Source: Bacillota bacterium (GTDB lineage: Bacteria > Bacillota > Clostridia > Lachnospirales > Lachnospiraceae). From it: DNA of 64,000 nt. The notes beneath the pieces were generated by a model. It made no database searches, was not told the origin of the DNA, and saw only the letters and a list, made by a program, of their open reading frames with translations. The DNA lies in NCBI GenBank assembly GCA_023411555.1, contig JAEYOQ010000058.1:62001-126000 (forward strand). The letters are read 5' to 3'. Of this stretch, positions 34,639 to 43,902 are shown in pieces; positions within the stretch are counted from its first letter, which is position 1; every line of letters begins with the position of its first letter. The translations under genes were made by a program, and so were the position numbers.

Positions 34639-36540
34639 TTACTTTTCTTCTGCTTTATCCTCGATCTCATCCTTGGGTTCATCAACGATTCCCTTCACTT
34701 CTTTGTATATCTTCATGAATTCTTCACCGGTGATGGTCTCCCTGGCAATCAGATGTTCTGCTATCTTATCCAGAACATCTCGGCTTCCTGCAAGAAGCTC
34801 CTCAGCCCTGTCATAACAGGTCTTTAGAATATGCATTACCTCTTTATCAATCTCTCCAGCTGTCTCTTCACCACAGTTAAGAACGGCTCTTCCATCCAGA
34901 TATCTATTCTCAACGGATTCCAGACCCATAAGCCCGAATTTCTCTGACATACCGTATTGGGTTACCATAGCTCTGGCCAATGAGGTTGCCTTCTCAATAT
35001 CATTGGAGGCACCTGTCGTGATAGAGTCAAACACCAGCTTCTCCGCTGCACGCCCACCATAAAGTGTGACGATACGGGTTAGAATCTCATCCTTACTCAT
35101 CAGGTACTTCTCTTCCTCAGGTACCTGCATTACATAGCCCAGAGATCCCATGGTTCTCGGTACGATGGTAATCTTCTGTACCGGCTCCGCATTCTTCTCA
35201 AGAGCAGTAACTAACGCATGACCGACCTCATGATAAGCTACAATTCTCTTCTCTTCCTTACTTAGAATTCTATCCTTCTTTTCCTTACCTGCAATAACCA
35301 CTTCTACCGATTCAAATAAATCATCCTGAGTAACTACTGTTCTTCCTTGCTTAACCGCCAGAATAGCTGCTTCATTAATCATGTTAGCAAGATCCGAACC
35401 TACAGCACCGGAGGTTGCTCGCGCAATCGCTTCCAGATCCACAGAATCATGCATTAATACATTCTTAGCATGCACCTTCAGGATATCGACTCTACCCTTC
35501 AGATCCGGCTTATCTACAATAATTCTTCGATCAAAACGTCCGGGACGAAGTAATGCTTTATCCAACACCTCCGGACGATTGGTTGCTCCAAGGATTACGA
35601 GACCCTTAGAGGAATCAAAACCATCCATATTTGCTAAAAGCTGATTTAAGGTTTGCTCACGCTCATCGTTGCCGCCACCACCATAATGAGAATCACGGCT
35701 TTTACCGATTGCATCGATCTCATCGATAAAAATGATACAGGGTGCCGATTGTTGTGCCTGCTTAAACAAATCTCTTACTCTGGAGGCACCGACACCAACG
35801 AACATCTCCACAAAATCAGAACCGGATAAGGAGAAGAAAGGAACCTTAGCTTCTCCGGCTACTGCCTTCGCAAGTAGTGTCTTACCTGTTCCGGGAGGTC
35901 CGACCAGTAACGCGCCCTTAGGAAGCTTCGCACCGATTCGGGTATATTTGGCTGGATTATGAAGGAAATCCACTATCTCTGTCAGGGATTCCTTTGCCTC
36001 CTCCTGGCCTGCTACATCCTTAAAGGTGACTCCTGTCTGTTTCTCGACATAGACCTTGGCATTACTCTTACCAACTCCCATCACGCCACCGCTGTTCTTT
36101 GAGATGGTCCTAAAGAGGAACCACATCACTACATAGATAGCGACAAAGGGCAGTACGTAGGATAATATCGTAAATACAATTGAAGTACTATTATCATTAA
36201 GCTCTTGAGAATACGTCACATCTTCTGATGCCTTGAGCCGATCAACCAGCTCTAAATCAAGAAATGCTCCGGTATAATAGGTTATACCCAAACCTTTCTC
36301 CGACGCATCCTTTGGCGTGATAACAATCGTATTGTCATTCTTTACCAGAACCTCTTCAACCTTACCATCATCCAGCATCTGAAGAAATTCATTGTAGGTA
36401 ATCTCTTTTTTCGTACTATCCTTAATCTGTTCTGACAAGGTCCAGAACATATACCAGATAACAAGCGCTGACACCAATGTAATGATGATGACCATTCTGT
36501 TTGGTGTATTATTCTTATTCGGTTTATTGTTATTATCCAT
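34639..36540 (-). CDS. ftsH: ATP-dependent zinc metalloprotease FtsH
   Basis: A 633-residue membrane AAA+ protease that degrades misfolded and short-lived membrane and cytosolic proteins as a hexamer. Two membrane segments (MVIIITLVSALVIWYMFW near residue 16 and IVFTILSYVLPFVAIYVVMWFLF near 125) flank an extracytoplasmic domain. The AAA module has Walker A GPPGTGKTLLAKAVAGEA, Walker B CIIFIDEIDAIG and the SRH RPGRFDRRIIVD; the zinc site is AYHEVGHALV near 435 with the third ligand Glu/Asp downstream. Monocistronic, with a clear promoter and terminator. Confidence 0.97.
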   Translation of the reverse strand: MDNNNKPNKNNTPNRMVIIITLVSALVIWYMFWTLSEQIKDSTKKEITYNEFLQMLDDGKVEEVLVKNDNTIVITPKDASEKGLGITYYTGAFLDLELVDRLKASEDVTYSQELNDNSTSIVFTILSYVLPFVAIYVVMWFLFRTISKNSGGVMGVGKSNAKVYVEKQTGVTFKDVAGQEEAKESLTEIVDFLHNPAKYTRIGAKLPKGALLVGPPGTGKTLLAKAVAGEAKVPFFSLSGSDFVEMFVGVGASRVRDLFKQAQQSAPCIIFIDEIDAIGKSRDSHYGGGGNDEREQTLNQLLANMDGFDSSKGLVILGATNRPEVLDKALLRPGRFDRRIIVDKPDLKGRVDILKVHAKNVLMHDSVDLEAIARATSGAVGSDLANMINEAAILAVKQGRTVVTQDDLFESVEVVIAGKEKKDRILSKEEKRIVAYHEVGHALVTALEKNAEPVQKITIVPRTMGSLGYVMQVPEEEKYLMSKDEILTRIVTLYGGRAAEKLVFDSITTGASNDIEKATSLARAMVTQYGMSEKFGLMGLESVENRYLDGRAVLNCGEETAGEIDKEVMHILKTCYDRAEELLAGSRDVLDKIAEHLIARETITGEEFMKIYKEVKGIVDEPKDEIEDKAEEK

Positions 36541-36622
36541 TCAATCCTCCTATACATAGAGCTAATCGTATTTATGTCATGGACGTAGAGCCCTATTACT
36601 TCCAATATGAACTGTATAACCC

Positions 36623-36651
36623 ATTATACTGATAGTCTTTCCATAAATCAA
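36623..36651 (-). promoter_or_regulatory. sigma-A promoter for ftsH
   Basis: On the minus strand TTGATT (36651-36646) and a perfect TATAAT (36628-36623) are separated by 17 bases, about 85 bases before the ftsH start. Confidence 0.75.
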
Positions 36652-36992
36652 TTAAATTGTTCTTAAAATTCTATGATTAAATTGTGTACAACTTAATCAT
36701 AATACTATTTTCAAAGAAATACAAGAAGAAAAGGCTCTTAATCTACTATCCTAGCTTAGTACTCCACTACTGTCCACAGCCATATTCGTAATTGAAGCTA
36801 ATCTACACTAGAGCTGATTGACTCATATTTCTTATAATTTATATGGTGCCTATTATTTACCGCAAAGCCAGCTCTTGGATCCATATTATGGTACGAATCT
36901 AAAGAGCTACTTTATGAATTACTTGACAGAATAATCCTCACAATATATACTAAATTCTTGGTTTTATTAGGTCTCTTTGTATTTGATAGCAA

Positions 36993-37021
36993 TTGACTTC
37001 TAACCTATATTATAGTATACT
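36993..37021 (+). promoter_or_regulatory. sigma-A promoter for pyrG
   Basis: TTGACT (36993-36998), a 17-base spacer and TATACT (37016-37021) give near-consensus spacing. A transcript from here would carry a leader of about 215 bases before pyrG, including the terminator and antiterminator below. The remaining part of the 36541-37243 gap (36652-36992) is A+T-rich with no gene seen. Confidence 0.75.
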
Positions 37022-37091
37022 ATGTTCTTAAAAGTATTCTTAACATGCAAACTAGTTAAGTATAAAATTGTACATCATACCAGCAAAGGAG

Positions 37092-37189
37092 CCGGACATG
37101 GTTTAAGGTCCACCATAAGGATCGGCTGGCTATTTTCACCCATTTTTGCCTTAGACCTCATTATACTATCAGGTAGGAAGGCTTTTTTT
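37092..37189 (+). promoter_or_regulatory. pyrG leader attenuator with alternative antiterminator
   Basis: Terminator: GCCTT (37148-37152) with AAGGC (37178-37182) and ACCT (37155-37158) with AGGT (37171-37174), followed by seven T (37183-37189). Antiterminator: AGGTC (37106-37110) can pair with GACCT (37154-37158) and TAAGG (37116-37120) with CCTTA (37149-37153), giving 10 bp around a bulged CACCA and consuming the terminator's left arm. Upstream hairpin: AGCCG with CGGCT (37122-37126 region) and ATGGT with ACCAT, which would sequester part of the antiterminator strand. Known Firmicute pyrG control uses a terminator and CTP-sensitive initiation; no GGGC start is evident here, so this may work differently. 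Confidence 0.7.
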
Positions 37190-37243
37190 ATTGCTTAAAA
37201 AGAAGAAACATTGAAACACTAACATTATTCAGGAGGTAATGTC

Positions 37244-38860
37244 ATGGCTACGAAATACGTATTTGTTACAGGTGGTGTCGTATCCGGCTTGGGTAAAGGG
37301 ATCACTGCTGCTTCCCTCGGGCGATTATTAAAGGCCCGTGGTTATCATGTCACCATGCAGAAATTCGATCCCTATATTAATATTGACCCGGGAACTATGA
37401 ATCCTATTCAGCACGGTGAAGTGTTTGTTACGGATGATGGTGCGGAAACGGATCTTGATCTTGGACATTATGAACGCTTCATTGACGAAAGTCTGGACAA
37501 GATGTCCAATGTAACAACCGGTAAAATATACTGGTCTGTATTATCAAAGGAAAGACGTGGGGATTTTGGAGGAGGTACCGTTCAGGTCATTCCTCATATC
37601 ACCAATGAGATTAAAAGCCGTTTTTATAGAAATAATTCCAACGATGAGACGCATATCGCTATCATTGAGGTAGGCGGAACGGTCGGTGATATTGAAAGCC
37701 AACCCTTTCTCGAAGCAATCCGCCAATTCCGTCAGGATGTCGGCGATTCCAATGTTGCCCTAATTCATGTAACCCTGATTCCTTACCTGAAGGCTTCCGG
37801 AGAGATGAAGACAAAGCCTACCCAGGCAAGTGTAAAGGAGCTGCAGGGTATGGGTATCCGTCCTGATATCATTGTTTGCCGTACCGAGCTTCCTCTAGAG
37901 TCCGGTATTAAAGATAAAATAGCTCTCTTCTGTAATGTCCCAAGCTCCAATGTATTGCAAAATCTAGATGTAGAATACCTATATGAAGCCCCTCTTGCCC
38001 TGGAAAAGGAGCATATTGCAGAGGTTACTCTGGAATGCCTGAATCTTCCCTGCCCGAAACCGGATCTCACCGATTGGGAGCAGATGGTTCATTCTCTCAA
38101 AAATCCAAAGGCTGAAGTAAAGGTTGCTCTGGTCGGTAAATATACCCAGCTTCATGATGCCTATATCAGTGTTGTTGAGTCCTTAAAGCATGGTGCAGTA
38201 GCCCACAATGCTTCCATCAGCATCAAATGGATTCCCTCCGAAGAGGTAACCAAGGATAATGTCGATGAACTTCTTTGTGATGTCTGCGGTATAGTAATAC
38301 CTGGAGGCTTTGGAGATCGAGGCATCGAGGGCAAAATTAATGCCATCCGCTATGCCAGAGAAAACAACATCCCCTTCCTGGGACTATGTCTTGGCATGCA
38401 GTTGGCACTAGTAGAATTCGCTAGAAATGTTATCGGCTATGAAGATGCTCACAGCGTTGAATTAAATCCTTCTACCACTCACCCCATTATCCATCTCATG
38501 CCGGAGCAGGATGGTATCGAGGATATCGGTGGAACCTTAAGACTTGGTTCCTACCCTTGTGTCCTTGCCGAAGGTAGTAAAGCCTATGAGGTATATGGTG
38601 AGAAGACCATTCACGAGAGACATCGTCATCGTTATGAGGTAAACAACTATTATCGTAATATATTTACCGAGCATAATATGAAGCTTTCCGGTCTATCACC
38701 GGATGGCCGTATTGTGGAAATGATTGAAATTGAGGATCATCCTTGGTTCGTAGCTACCCAGGCTCATCCCGAGTTCAAATCAAGACCCAATAAGCCTCAT
38801 CCTTTATTCCGTGGCTTTATCGGTGCATCCCTCACTTATTGCAGTGAACAGAGAAGATAA
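37244..38860 (+). CDS. pyrG: CTP synthase
   Basis: PyrG makes CTP from UTP with ATP and glutamine. The 538-residue protein has the synthetase domain (KYVFVTGGVVSGLGKGITAASLGRLLK at the start, MQKFDPYINIDPGTMNPIQHGEVFVTDDGAETDLDLGHYERF, VGGTVGDIES) and a C-terminal class I glutamine amidotransferase (VALVGKYTQLHDAY, catalytic Cys in PFLGLCLGMQ near residue 382, and HPEF near the end). The ribosome site AGGAGG precedes the ATG. The 3' end overlaps the opposite-strand lspA gene by 57 bases. Expression is likely controlled by the leader attenuator. Confidence 0.98.
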   Translation: MATKYVFVTGGVVSGLGKGITAASLGRLLKARGYHVTMQKFDPYINIDPGTMNPIQHGEVFVTDDGAETDLDLGHYERFIDESLDKMSNVTTGKIYWSVLSKERRGDFGGGTVQVIPHITNEIKSRFYRNNSNDETHIAIIEVGGTVGDIESQPFLEAIRQFRQDVGDSNVALIHVTLIPYLKASGEMKTKPTQASVKELQGMGIRPDIIVCRTELPLESGIKDKIALFCNVPSSNVLQNLDVEYLYEAPLALEKEHIAEVTLECLNLPCPKPDLTDWEQMVHSLKNPKAEVKVALVGKYTQLHDAYISVVESLKHGAVAHNASISIKWIPSEEVTKDNVDELLCDVCGIVIPGGFGDRGIEGKINAIRYARENNIPFLGLCLGMQLALVEFARNVIGYEDAHSVELNPSTTHPIIHLMPEQDGIEDIGGTLRLGSYPCVLAEGSKAYEVYGEKTIHERHRHRYEVNNYYRNIFTEHNMKLSGLSPDGRIVEMIEIEDHPWFVATQAHPEFKSRPNKPHPLFRGFIGASLTYCSEQRR

Positions 38861-39286
38861 CAGGATCAAACCAGACCCCAGAAAGATAGCAATATCGGAA
38901 AGATTAAAAATAATACTCTTCAGCTTCTTACAGTTGAAGCTGAAGTAATCCACCACATAGCCTCGTTTTACTCGATCAGCCACATTACTGATTGCACCAC
39001 CTAAGGCGAAGGCTAAACCAAGTTTAAAAATATTCTTCCCTTTCTTGGGAAGCAGACAGATAAAAAGGAGAGAGATAAGACCTAAAAGGATACAGGAAAT
39101 GGTCTTTAACATCTCCTTTTTTTCACCCATAAAATTAAGAAATGCTCCCTCATTATGATGCTTTCGGATGATAATCCTTCCATTCAATATTTCTTGACGC
39201 TCACCCAATTCTTTATTGTTCTCAATATAATTCTTGATAAAGTATTCTCCGATGACAATTACTAATACGATGATGATGTAAAGCAT
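38804..39286 (-). CDS. lspA: signal peptidase II-like protein (divergent LspA)
   Basis: A 160-residue membrane protein with four hydrophobic segments, the aspartyl peptidase that cleaves lipoprotein signal peptides. Conserved regions: HHNEGAFLNF, GGAISNVADRVKRGYVVDYFSF near residue 105 and FNLSDIAIFLG near 130; the two catalytic aspartates are in VADRV/VVDY and FNLSD. The first conserved region is unusual: the normal LDQ-x-(T/S)K reads GEYFIKNY, so the Asp is Glu. That raises the possibility of a paralogue. The ATG at 39286 has GGAGG 6 bases upstream; a TTG at 39292 is less likely. It is convergent with and overlaps the pyrG 3' end. Confidence 0.82.
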   Translation of the reverse strand: MLYIIIVLVIVIGEYFIKNYIENNKELGERQEILNGRIIIRKHHNEGAFLNFMGEKKEMLKTISCILLGLISLLFICLLPKKGKNIFKLGLAFALGGAISNVADRVKRGYVVDYFSFNCKKLKSIIFNLSDIAIFLGSGLILLSSLFTAISEGCTDKATE

Positions 39287-39430
39287 AACCAACCTCCTTA
39301 GCGCTCACAGGTTTAGATGAATTACTATTATTTACAATTACTATTATGCCATAATCTGAATAACTTATCAAGGCATGTTCTACTCTGGTAAGAAAGATCT
39401 TAAATATATCATCGTACCTAACAAAGGTAG

Positions 39431-40363
39431 TTAATACTCAAGCTTCTTAAGCCAGGGAAGTGCGTGATCTAAAAGCTCTCGATTCTCTGCTTTCTTGACA
39501 TTCTTATAGGAAGGATAATGTACCATAAAGCTCTGAGTCTCTTCAAACTGTGGCAGCTGCTTTCGGATCGATATAAATTCAGGATCAAAAATCAGCTTCA
39601 CTCTAGGCGATGAAAACACCTGTTTCAGATCTGTAAAGGCGCAGGCCAGCTGAAGTACGTTGATATCCGATTCATAAATAGTGATATCCGCCTCGGGAGC
39701 AATGGTGTGTAATTCCTGAATATGATATCCCATTCCAAAGCCATATATAGTATAGGCCTTCTTATCCGCCTGATACCAATGTCTAGCCAATTGAAATGCC
39801 TCTGATTGAATCTTATTGTTGGTATGAAAATAAAAGGTTTGTCCTTCATTTTCAGCCGCCAAGGTCATAAGACCGCAGGAAGTAAACTCAATACGATAAC
39901 CGCTTTCTAATAGTTTTGATGTATTAATTGGCTCAATTATACTGAGACTAAGCCCTTCACTATGTGCAAGCAGAAGATTAATATTCTCACGATAGCTCTG
40001 TTCATCAAACTCAAGCTCTTCTTTTCCGATAATCAATTCCTGAACGCCAATTAAGAAGTTAATCAGCTGAAGCTCCAAAAGATCTGCCAATAGAACATAA
40101 TCTTTATTCTTCTGAGCCCCTAGGATCCCTGTCAACATCTCTAATATTGATTCTGTATTAACCAAGTTGAAATATTCACCATTTGATATAATTGCCTCTA
40201 TACAAAGCCTTACTTCGTCAATGGAGTAAGCAATAAGCTCTAAAGCTTTGTCACACTGCTGTTCTCGAAAATAACGAACCGCCTTATCCATCTCCCCTAA
40301 TAGTTTCGTATTTAATTTGAAGATCTCTCTTATACTCTGTATCAAGTATTTAACCTCCCCCAC
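39431..40363 (-). CDS. truncated MptE/DUF115-family protein (N-terminal domains only)
   Basis: A 310-residue protein whose whole length matches the first 300 residues of the 555-residue MptE-like protein encoded at 43903-45570: the helical N-terminus with ALELIAYSIDEV, KNKDYVLLADLLELQL, GYRIEFTSCGLMTLAAENEGQTFYFHTNNKIQSEAF and YTIYGFGMGYHIQELHTIAPEADITIYESDINVLQLAC. The catalytic DUF115 half (VAAGPSLDKN and on) is missing, and the protein ends properly after HALPWLKKLEY. It could be a regulatory half-protein, a partner of the full-length one, or the result of a deletion. It ends the unit with the GT2 gene 20 bases upstream. Confidence 0.8.
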   Translation of the reverse strand: MGEVKYLIQSIREIFKLNTKLLGEMDKAVRYFREQQCDKALELIAYSIDEVRLCIEAIISNGEYFNLVNTESILEMLTGILGAQKNKDYVLLADLLELQLINFLIGVQELIIGKEELEFDEQSYRENINLLLAHSEGLSLSIIEPINTSKLLESGYRIEFTSCGLMTLAAENEGQTFYFHTNNKIQSEAFQLARHWYQADKKAYTIYGFGMGYHIQELHTIAPEADITIYESDINVLQLACAFTDLKQVFSSPRVKLIFDPEFISIRKQLPQFEETQSFMVHYPSYKNVKKAENRELLDHALPWLKKLEY

Positions 40364-40384
40364 AATGCCTTACCAGGCACATAA

Positions 40385-41413
40385 TCAGTTCTTATCTTCT
40401 ATACTCCATGACTCACATAATGCCTGATATGCTTGCTCCTGCTCATGGTTTCCCAAATCTCGATAACACTCGGACAGCCTCAGCAAAGGATAATCACCGG
40501 CATAATGAATATTTAATTCACATTCCGTCTCATAGGCAGCATTATAATACCATATACTTGCTTCCTGATTATCCCCTAATCCCCTGTAAAATTCACCTAA
40601 CTCGTAACAGACTTCTGCGCTAGCTTTATGGTCGGCTATGTTGTGTAGACAATACCTCATAAAGCCGGCAAAATCCCCGCGCAGACGATAACATCTTGCT
40701 AAAATACATTCGCATATTTTTCGCTCCTGATCACTAATATCTGCTCTTTCAATAAATTCTTTAAAGTAATCAAAAGCTTCTTCGAAGTCCTTATCCTCCC
40801 CTGCGATAAAGAGCTCTCTGGCGTACATTCCAAATAGCCTGGCAGACAATTTGCCCTCTCGTTGTAAGGTCCTTTGAAAGACATCAAAATCCCTCCCTGC
40901 ATGCCAGGAGATCGGCAAATGCTGTATCTCAACCTCGCTATCGTAGATTATGGGTGATAGTCTGACACACTCGTGTACGGGTTCAATCCAGCGGAAGGTG
41001 CGCAGACGCTTATACAGCTTAGGACGGTATTCTACATCGAAGTTATAGGTCGTGTTGTAAGCTAATTGGTTCGAATACTTCATCTGTACGATTTCTATTT
41101 CCGGCAACAGCTTCTGCTTTAATAGCAGAAACCGTTGCCTGTTAATTTCATCAATCACTTCATCAGCATCTGCAACATAGATATAATCCATAGTTGCCTT
41201 TGAAAACGAGAAGTTTCTTGCTGCTGAAAAATCATAAACCCAGGTAAAGTCATAGATTTTATCAGTGTACCGGGCGGCAATGCTCTTGGTTGAATCGCTA
41301 GATCCGGTATCCACGATGATCAGCTCGTCCCATATTCCCTTTAGGGAATCAAGACATCTTGCCAGAACCTTTTCTTCATCCTTTACTATCATGCAGACAC
41401 TAATTGTAATCAT
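40385..41413 (-). CDS. GT2 glycosyltransferase with helical-repeat tail
   Basis: A 342-residue protein with an N-terminal GT2 (GT-A) domain, ISVCMIVKDEEKVLARCLDSLKGIWDELIIVDTGSSDST and the metal/nucleotide motif YVADADEVI near residue 80, and a C-terminal half rich in helical pairs of TPR type (AEVCYELGEFYRGLGDNQEASIWYYNAA, LLRLSECYRDLGNHEQEQAYQAL). This layout is shared with SunS-type and many flagellin-glycosylation-linked GT2 enzymes. Located between a truncated MptE-like gene and a large secreted protein gene, it probably transfers sugars in flagellin or surface-protein glycosylation. Confidence 0.88.
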   Translation of the reverse strand: MITISVCMIVKDEEKVLARCLDSLKGIWDELIIVDTGSSDSTKSIAARYTDKIYDFTWVYDFSAARNFSFSKATMDYIYVADADEVIDEINRQRFLLLKQKLLPEIEIVQMKYSNQLAYNTTYNFDVEYRPKLYKRLRTFRWIEPVHECVRLSPIIYDSEVEIQHLPISWHAGRDFDVFQRTLQREGKLSARLFGMYARELFIAGEDKDFEEAFDYFKEFIERADISDQERKICECILARCYRLRGDFAGFMRYCLHNIADHKASAEVCYELGEFYRGLGDNQEASIWYYNAAYETECELNIHYAGDYPLLRLSECYRDLGNHEQEQAYQALCESWSIEDKN

Positions 41414-41500
41414 TATAACCTCCGTATTTCCTCTTAGATGCAGCCTAATATGACTCAGTTCTCGTTATATTTTCAGCCTTCCCTTCTAGCTTGAAAAGCT

Positions 41501-43540
41501 CTAAGGCTGTAATTTCTCTGCTTCTATTTGAATGAACTTTATCACATGATTACTTGCATCCAGCTCATAGATATTAAGATACTGACCTGCCGCAGGAATT
41601 GCTAAATCCATACCGCTAGTGAACGGTGTACCATCACTAATCTTATCCTCTTTGTTCATCTTAGTCACCTTAGTAGTGTCAACCTTGTATACCAGACGAT
41701 TACCTGTTTCGATTATACTCGTTACTCTAACTGCTACTGTACCACTTGTAGATCCAGGTCCTTTTTCAGTCGTGAGACTTAATGCAGGTGTAGGGTTCTT
41801 AATGGTAAGCTTACTTGAGGTCTTATCAATCGTTCCATTATCATAATAGATCGTAAGTGCCTTTGCAGTACAATTCGTCATGGTTTCCAGTGCTGAACTC
41901 TTTAAGGTAATTCTCATTGTATATACCATTGTCGTATCAATACCACTCTCAATGGAAGGTGTAATAGTAGGTTTCTCAAACGCTATATTATTGGTTCCGA
42001 GCTTAATATACTTCACACTTGTCTCATATGGCATCTTACCAAAATCATTTAAAGTAACATCAATATGAATATCTTCCGGATAACCCTTAGTATAGACATA
42101 AGTAGTCTTAGGAGCAGTAGGAAGAAAAGCATATTTAATCTCATAGACTCCCATGGTCGATGCTAGTTTAAAGGCTACTTCCTCTTTATTCGAGGTTTTT
42201 GCCTTGTACTTAATCTCCTTCTGTCTAATATAGATCTTAGAATCATCCGGCGCTTTACTAGCTAGTACCTTAACGATGCTACCCTTTGTGATTGGAGTCC
42301 AGGAAGCCTTCTGCAAATCAAAATCAATCCCTTTTTTGAAAACACAATATTCATATGGATTACTTTGTGATGCAGAGGGTATCTGAATATTGATATTCTT
42401 TATACCGTTATAGGTTATGTAGATATTCTTATCCGTTGCATCTGCACCACTCGGTGCTGCTTCGGCTTTAATAGTACCTGGTAAGATCCATTGTTCATCC
42501 AGATGCTTCTCAGTTATCTTAGAAGCAGCAGCTTTTGAAGTTGCGGAAGTTCTAATCTCAATCACCATTTCAGGGAATCTGGAAGTATCGTATAAACCGT
42601 CTTTCGTACCATTAACTAGTGTTGACAGAGGTAATTTCTTAGTGGAACTATCGGTCACCTTAGTCCAATTAATGATAATATTTCCGTCCTTGTCTTTTAC
42701 ACGATATTCCTGCCCATATTTGATATCCACTGTAAACTTACTTCCGTCTACTCCTGTTACCGGAAGAGTAACCTTCTTTGCAATTTTAAGCTTAACTGCT
42801 CCACTTACACGACGACCCTTTATTCCGGTAGGATAGTTGTTGCCAAATACAATGTCAGTAAACTCATCCCTAAGGAAGGAGAAATTCATAATTCTGGTCC
42901 TGATATCAGCCGGATTACCGCTGGTTGTAGACGCATTCACAATATCATCAATCGGTGCGATACGAAAATAGATATTGGTTCCTCTAAGCATGTAATTCTC
43001 TAAGACCCTCTTGGTCAAATAGGTACTTGGAATCCAACGACCATCGTCCCCCTTCTTCCACTCGAGATCAGAGAAGTTAATCGGATTCGCCGCAGTTCCT
43101 TCACTAGACATAACATTCAGGATCGGGCCAATGTTATCGTTAGCGTTCAGGGTTTCAATCTGGCTATAATTGATCGATACCTCTAGCTTTGTAGGCCTTT
43201 TATTTATAGTAACACGTGATTGCTTGTCGTTAGTATTCCCTTTGATAAAGATCGTGTTCTCGTAGGTGGGCGTTAACCAGGATATATCAATGACTGCAAT
43301 CTTTTCCGTAGTCGGATCTATCTCGATTACATCCCAGTTATTCTTGGCTGCTTCTGCTTCTGTGCCATAATATATCTTGGAATTACCGTTCGTAAATACC
43401 AGGATACTTTCGTCAGAATAGGAAACTGCACATACCTCAACTGCTGTTCCTGCCGCTAGCGACTCCTGTATTGGTGAATAAATAACACCTGTAATAATCA
43501 GGAGAAGAAGCAGCATCAATTTCATACTTAATTTCTTCAT
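41501..43540 (-). CDS. large secreted protein of unknown function
   Basis: A 679-residue protein with a typical signal peptide (MKKLSMKLMLLLLLIITGVIYSPIQESLAA, cleavage near residue 30) and a beta-rich body of repeated Thr/Ser/Asn-rich modules: ILVFTNGNSKIYYGTEAEAAKNN, NTIFIKGNTNDKQSRVTINKRPTKLEVSI, IYITYNGIKNINIQIPSASQSNPYEYCVFKKG, and VEYTYVYTKGYPEDIHIDVTLNDF-like parts. No wall anchor or enzyme motif is seen. It is bracketed by two MptE-like genes and a GT2 gene, so it may be a surface glycoprotein that these enzymes modify; that is inference. Adjacent genes suggest one transcription unit. Confidence 0.8.
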   Translation of the reverse strand: MKKLSMKLMLLLLLIITGVIYSPIQESLAAGTAVEVCAVSYSDESILVFTNGNSKIYYGTEAEAAKNNWDVIEIDPTTEKIAVIDISWLTPTYENTIFIKGNTNDKQSRVTINKRPTKLEVSINYSQIETLNANDNIGPILNVMSSEGTAANPINFSDLEWKKGDDGRWIPSTYLTKRVLENYMLRGTNIYFRIAPIDDIVNASTTSGNPADIRTRIMNFSFLRDEFTDIVFGNNYPTGIKGRRVSGAVKLKIAKKVTLPVTGVDGSKFTVDIKYGQEYRVKDKDGNIIINWTKVTDSSTKKLPLSTLVNGTKDGLYDTSRFPEMVIEIRTSATSKAAASKITEKHLDEQWILPGTIKAEAAPSGADATDKNIYITYNGIKNINIQIPSASQSNPYEYCVFKKGIDFDLQKASWTPITKGSIVKVLASKAPDDSKIYIRQKEIKYKAKTSNKEEVAFKLASTMGVYEIKYAFLPTAPKTTYVYTKGYPEDIHIDVTLNDFGKMPYETSVKYIKLGTNNIAFEKPTITPSIESGIDTTMVYTMRITLKSSALETMTNCTAKALTIYYDNGTIDKTSSKLTIKNPTPALSLTTEKGPGSTSGTVAVRVTSIIETGNRLVYKVDTTKVTKMNKEDKISDGTPFTSGMDLAIPAAGQYLNIYELDASNHVIKFIQIEAEKLQP

Positions 43541-43819
43541 GATGTTACACCTCCGTGTGGTCCATATACCTTATGGTTCCTTAGTATCAGCCGTGATAAA
43601 TTTAATTATACAGCATTTTCCGCCAAAAATCATCCATTTTCTTACAAAATAATAAATATTATTAAAAATATCATTTTTTGTATGAATAAGCAAACTACTC
43701 CCACAGGAATCCTTTGGCTTCTGTTATGTAATAATAACTTAACAATAATATCGGCAAATTGGCAAATAAGCTTAACCCGAATCCCAACTATTCTTCGCTT
43801 TTGCTAACTCATAAAATAT

Positions 43820-43880
43820 AAAAGAAGCCCCCGTAAAAATGTGCTTTTATAAAGCATCATCTTCCTCGAAGGCTTTTATA
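43820..43880 (-). terminator. possible terminator structure after the MptE-like gene
   Basis: Around 43810-43880 the minus strand reads AAAAGCC and later GGCTTCTTTT, which can pair, with an internal palindrome TGCTTTTATAAAGCA between. Borders are approximate. The rest of the 43541-43902 gap is A+T-rich and looks non-coding. Confidence 0.4.
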
Positions 43881-43902
43881 AACATCCTTGATAACCGATT
43901 TG

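Noticed and set aside
37022..37243. PyrR-binding loop, T-box or known purine/pyrimidine riboswitch in the pyrG leader
   Set aside because: I could not find the PyrR loop consensus, a T-box sequence or the conserved core of any riboswitch I know; only the terminator and antiterminator pairings are supported.
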